Source: Palsa-506 sp963707065 (lineage in GTDB: Bacteria; Actinomycetota; Actinomycetes; Streptosporangiales; Streptosporangiaceae). Taken from it: a stretch of DNA of 64,000 nucleotides. The stretch's first letter is position 1. Each line of letters begins with the position of its first letter. Both the position numbers and the translations under genes were made by a program. Of the stretch, positions 62,667 through 64,000 are shown piece after piece. The notes beneath the pieces were generated by a model that did no database searches, was not told the DNA's origin, and saw only the letters and a program-made list of their open reading frames with translations. The DNA lies in the NCBI GenBank assembly GCA_963707065.1, contig CAVPPJ010000022.1, positions 1-64,000 on the forward strand, written 5' to 3'.

Positions 62667-63559
62667 CCGAGGGAACGCCCGCGGATCGCAAGCCTGCGGA
62701 CGAGAAGCCCGCGGACGTCCAGGCCGGGGGCACGCAGCCCGCGGAGCCGCAGCCAGCCGAGCCGCCCGCGGAGCCGCAGCCAGCCGAGCCGCCCGCGGAG
62801 CCGCAGGCAGCCGAGCCGCCCGCGGAGCCGCAGGCAGCCGAGCCGCAAGCGGCCGAGCTGCAGCCGGCCGAGCGGGCCGCGCTGGCGGGCCGAGAGCGGC
62901 TTTCCGAGCAGGTCGCGCGGACCGGCATGTTCGGCGCCGAGACGACCGGGGACACGTCCGGCTACGGCGGGCTGATGATCCGCCGGCCGCCGGCACTGTC
63001 CAGCCCGCGGCCCTACGGCTCGTACTTCGACGACCTGGCCGACCTGCTCGGAACCAGCCTTGCCCGGGCCGGACTGGAGTTCGGCGACGCGATCGAGCGA
63101 GTGGTGGCCGACCGCGGCGAGCTCACCTTCCACGTCCGGCCAGAGCACCTGACCACGGTCGCCGGACGGCTGCGAGACGATCCCGAGCTAGCCTTCGAGC
63201 TGTGCACCGGGGTGTCCGGCGTGCACTACCCCGCGGACTCCGGCCGCGAGCTGCATGCCGTCTACCACCTTGTCTCGCTGACCCGCAACCGGCGGCTGCG
63301 GCTCGAGGTGTCCGTGCCCGACAGCGACCCGCACATCCCGACGATGGTGCGCGTCTACCCCACCTGCGACTGGCACGAGCGGGAGACCTGGGACTTCTTC
63401 GGGCTCATTTTTGACGGGCACCCGGCGCTGACCAGGATCGAGATGCCTGACGACTGGAAGGGCCACCCGCAGCGGAAGGACTACCCACTCGGCGGTATCG
63501 CTGTCGAGTACCGCGGCGCGACGGTGCCGCCGCCAGACGAGCGGAGGGCGTACGAATGA
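62663..63559 (+). CDS. nuoC: NADH-quinone oxidoreductase subunit C with a Pro/Ala/Glu repeat extension
   Basis: 298 residues from GTG 62663, overlapping nuoB. Residues 1-75 are a low-complexity Pro/Ala/Glu/Gln tract made of four 27-bp units. The true NuoC 30-kDa domain starts after about residue 75: FDDLADLLGTSLARAGLEF, RVYPTCDWHERETWDFFGLIFDGHP and the signature MPDDWKGHPQRKDYPLGG. Family members usually lack the repeats or have a short acidic leader. ATG of nuoD overlaps the stop. Confidence 0.94.
   Translation: MTEGTPADRKPADEKPADVQAGGTQPAEPQPAEPPAEPQPAEPPAEPQAAEPPAEPQAAEPQAAELQPAERAALAGRERLSEQVARTGMFGAETTGDTSGYGGLMIRRPPALSSPRPYGSYFDDLADLLGTSLARAGLEFGDAIERVVADRGELTFHVRPEHLTTVAGRLRDDPELAFELCTGVSGVHYPADSGRELHAVYHLVSLTRNRRLRLEVSVPDSDPHIPTMVRVYPTCDWHERETWDFFGLIFDGHPALTRIEMPDDWKGHPQRKDYPLGGIAVEYRGATVPPPDERRAYE
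62738..62845 (+). repeat. 27-bp in-frame tandem repeat in nuoC
   Basis: Four units of PAEPQPAEP (last two with PAEPQAAEP) at 62738, 62765, 62792 and 62819. Multiples of three keep the nuoC frame, so the repeat length could vary without destroying the gene. Confidence 0.9.
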
Positions 63560-64000
63560 CCTCACGCACCGGGGCGGAGGCGGAAGGCCGCGTCTACAAC
63601 GTCGGCGGCCAGGACTGGGACGAGGTAGTGGCCGCCGCCGACCAGGCCGGGGACCAGTCAGGCGGCGAGCGCCTCATCGTCAATATGGGTCCGCAGCACC
63701 CGTCCACCCACGGCGTCCTGCGGCTGGTCCTGACGCTGGACGCGGAGACGGTGACGGAGCTCCGGCCGGTCGTCGGCTACCTGCACACCGGCATCGAGAA
63801 GAACATGGAGTTCCGTACCTGGACGCAGGGCGTCACGTTCTGCACCCGGATGGACTACCTGGCGCCGCTGTTCAACGAGGCCGCCTTCTGCCTGGCGACA
63901 GAACGGCTGCTCGGCATCGAGGACCGCATCCCCGAGCGCGCGTCCGTCATCCGGGTGCTGATGATGGAGCTCAACCGCATTTCCTCGCACCTGATGGCGA
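63556..64000 (+). CDS. nuoD: NADH-quinone oxidoreductase subunit D, partial (runs off the window)
   Basis: From ATG 63556, overlapping the nuoC stop. The first 148 residues are visible: MGPQHPSTHGVLRLVLTLD, VVGYLHTGIEKNMEFRTW and LMMELNRISSHLMA, the standard 49-kDa subunit that contacts quinone together with NuoB. The 3' part continues beyond base 64000. Confidence 0.94.
   Translation, partial: MTSRTGAEAEGRVYNVGGQDWDEVVAAADQAGDQSGGERLIVNMGPQHPSTHGVLRLVLTLDAETVTELRPVVGYLHTGIEKNMEFRTWTQGVTFCTRMDYLAPLFNEAAFCLATERLLGIEDRIPERASVIRVLMMELNRISSHLMA

Overview
The window is very GC-rich DNA with frequent GTG/TTG starts, tightly packed genes and typical actinobacterial proteins: SigR-like sigma factor, protein O-mannosyltransferase beside rsmI, menaquinone MenG, geranylgeranyl reductase and a nuoABCD start. 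It belongs to a filamentous-type high-GC actinomycete; I cannot place it to genus. The backbone rsmI-metG-tatD-rsmA-ispE and glmU-prs-rplY-pth follows the order known from Mycobacterium tuberculosis (Rv1002c-Rv1018c region), but rpfB is missing between tatD and rsmA, and about 4 kb of glycan genes sit between a tRNA-Gln and glmU.

Layout. 1-350: tail of a KamA-like radical SAM gene. 0.36-3.7 kb: drug efflux pump, SDR and enoyl-CoA hydratase. 3.9-9.2 kb: GT2/TagF-type wall polymer synthesis and a GT39 membrane glycosyltransferase. 9.3-19.5 kb: sigR, pmt, rsmI, metG, tatD, rsmA, ispE and an ABC-F gene. 19.5-23.7 kb: SGNH hydrolase, a MarR/trans-aconitate methyltransferase pair with two palindromic operators, and TetR plus an acyl desaturase. 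24.0-28.0 kb: tRNA-Gln, a truncated HTH gene, a secreted clan-A glycosidase, WecG and a broken epimerase. 28.4-32.0 kb: glmU (C-terminal domain missing), prs, rplY, pth. 32.3-36.9 kb: polyprenyl-phosphate sugar transferase with cysQ-cysD-cysN. 37-56.8 kb: a large exopolysaccharide region. 57.3-64 kb: S9 peptidase, menG, geranylgeranyl reductase and the start of the nuo operon behind a Rex-type operator.

Main reading. Between 32 and 57 kb lie an initiating sugar transferase, glycosyltransferases, a heptose-7-phosphate pathway (gmhB-gmhA-hddA), three PAPS-type sulfotransferases, a flippase, an O-antigen-ligase/polymerase-type protein, a Wzz/BY-kinase-like protein with a degenerate Walker A, a PAP2 phosphatase and two secreted glycosidases nearby. 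With ATP sulfurylase (cysDN) and a PAP phosphatase (cysQ) alongside, this looks like a locus for a sulfated, heptose-containing exopolysaccharide, unusual for a Gram-positive actinomycete. This is inference from gene content.

Caution. Many genes, concentrated at 24-28 and 37-54 kb, contain single-base indels, usually in G/C runs. They may be assembly errors or real decay; read-level evidence is needed. Several housekeeping proteins also carry low-complexity repeats (RsmA 5' region, ABC-F, NuoC), and two of the frame disruptions lie in such repeats.
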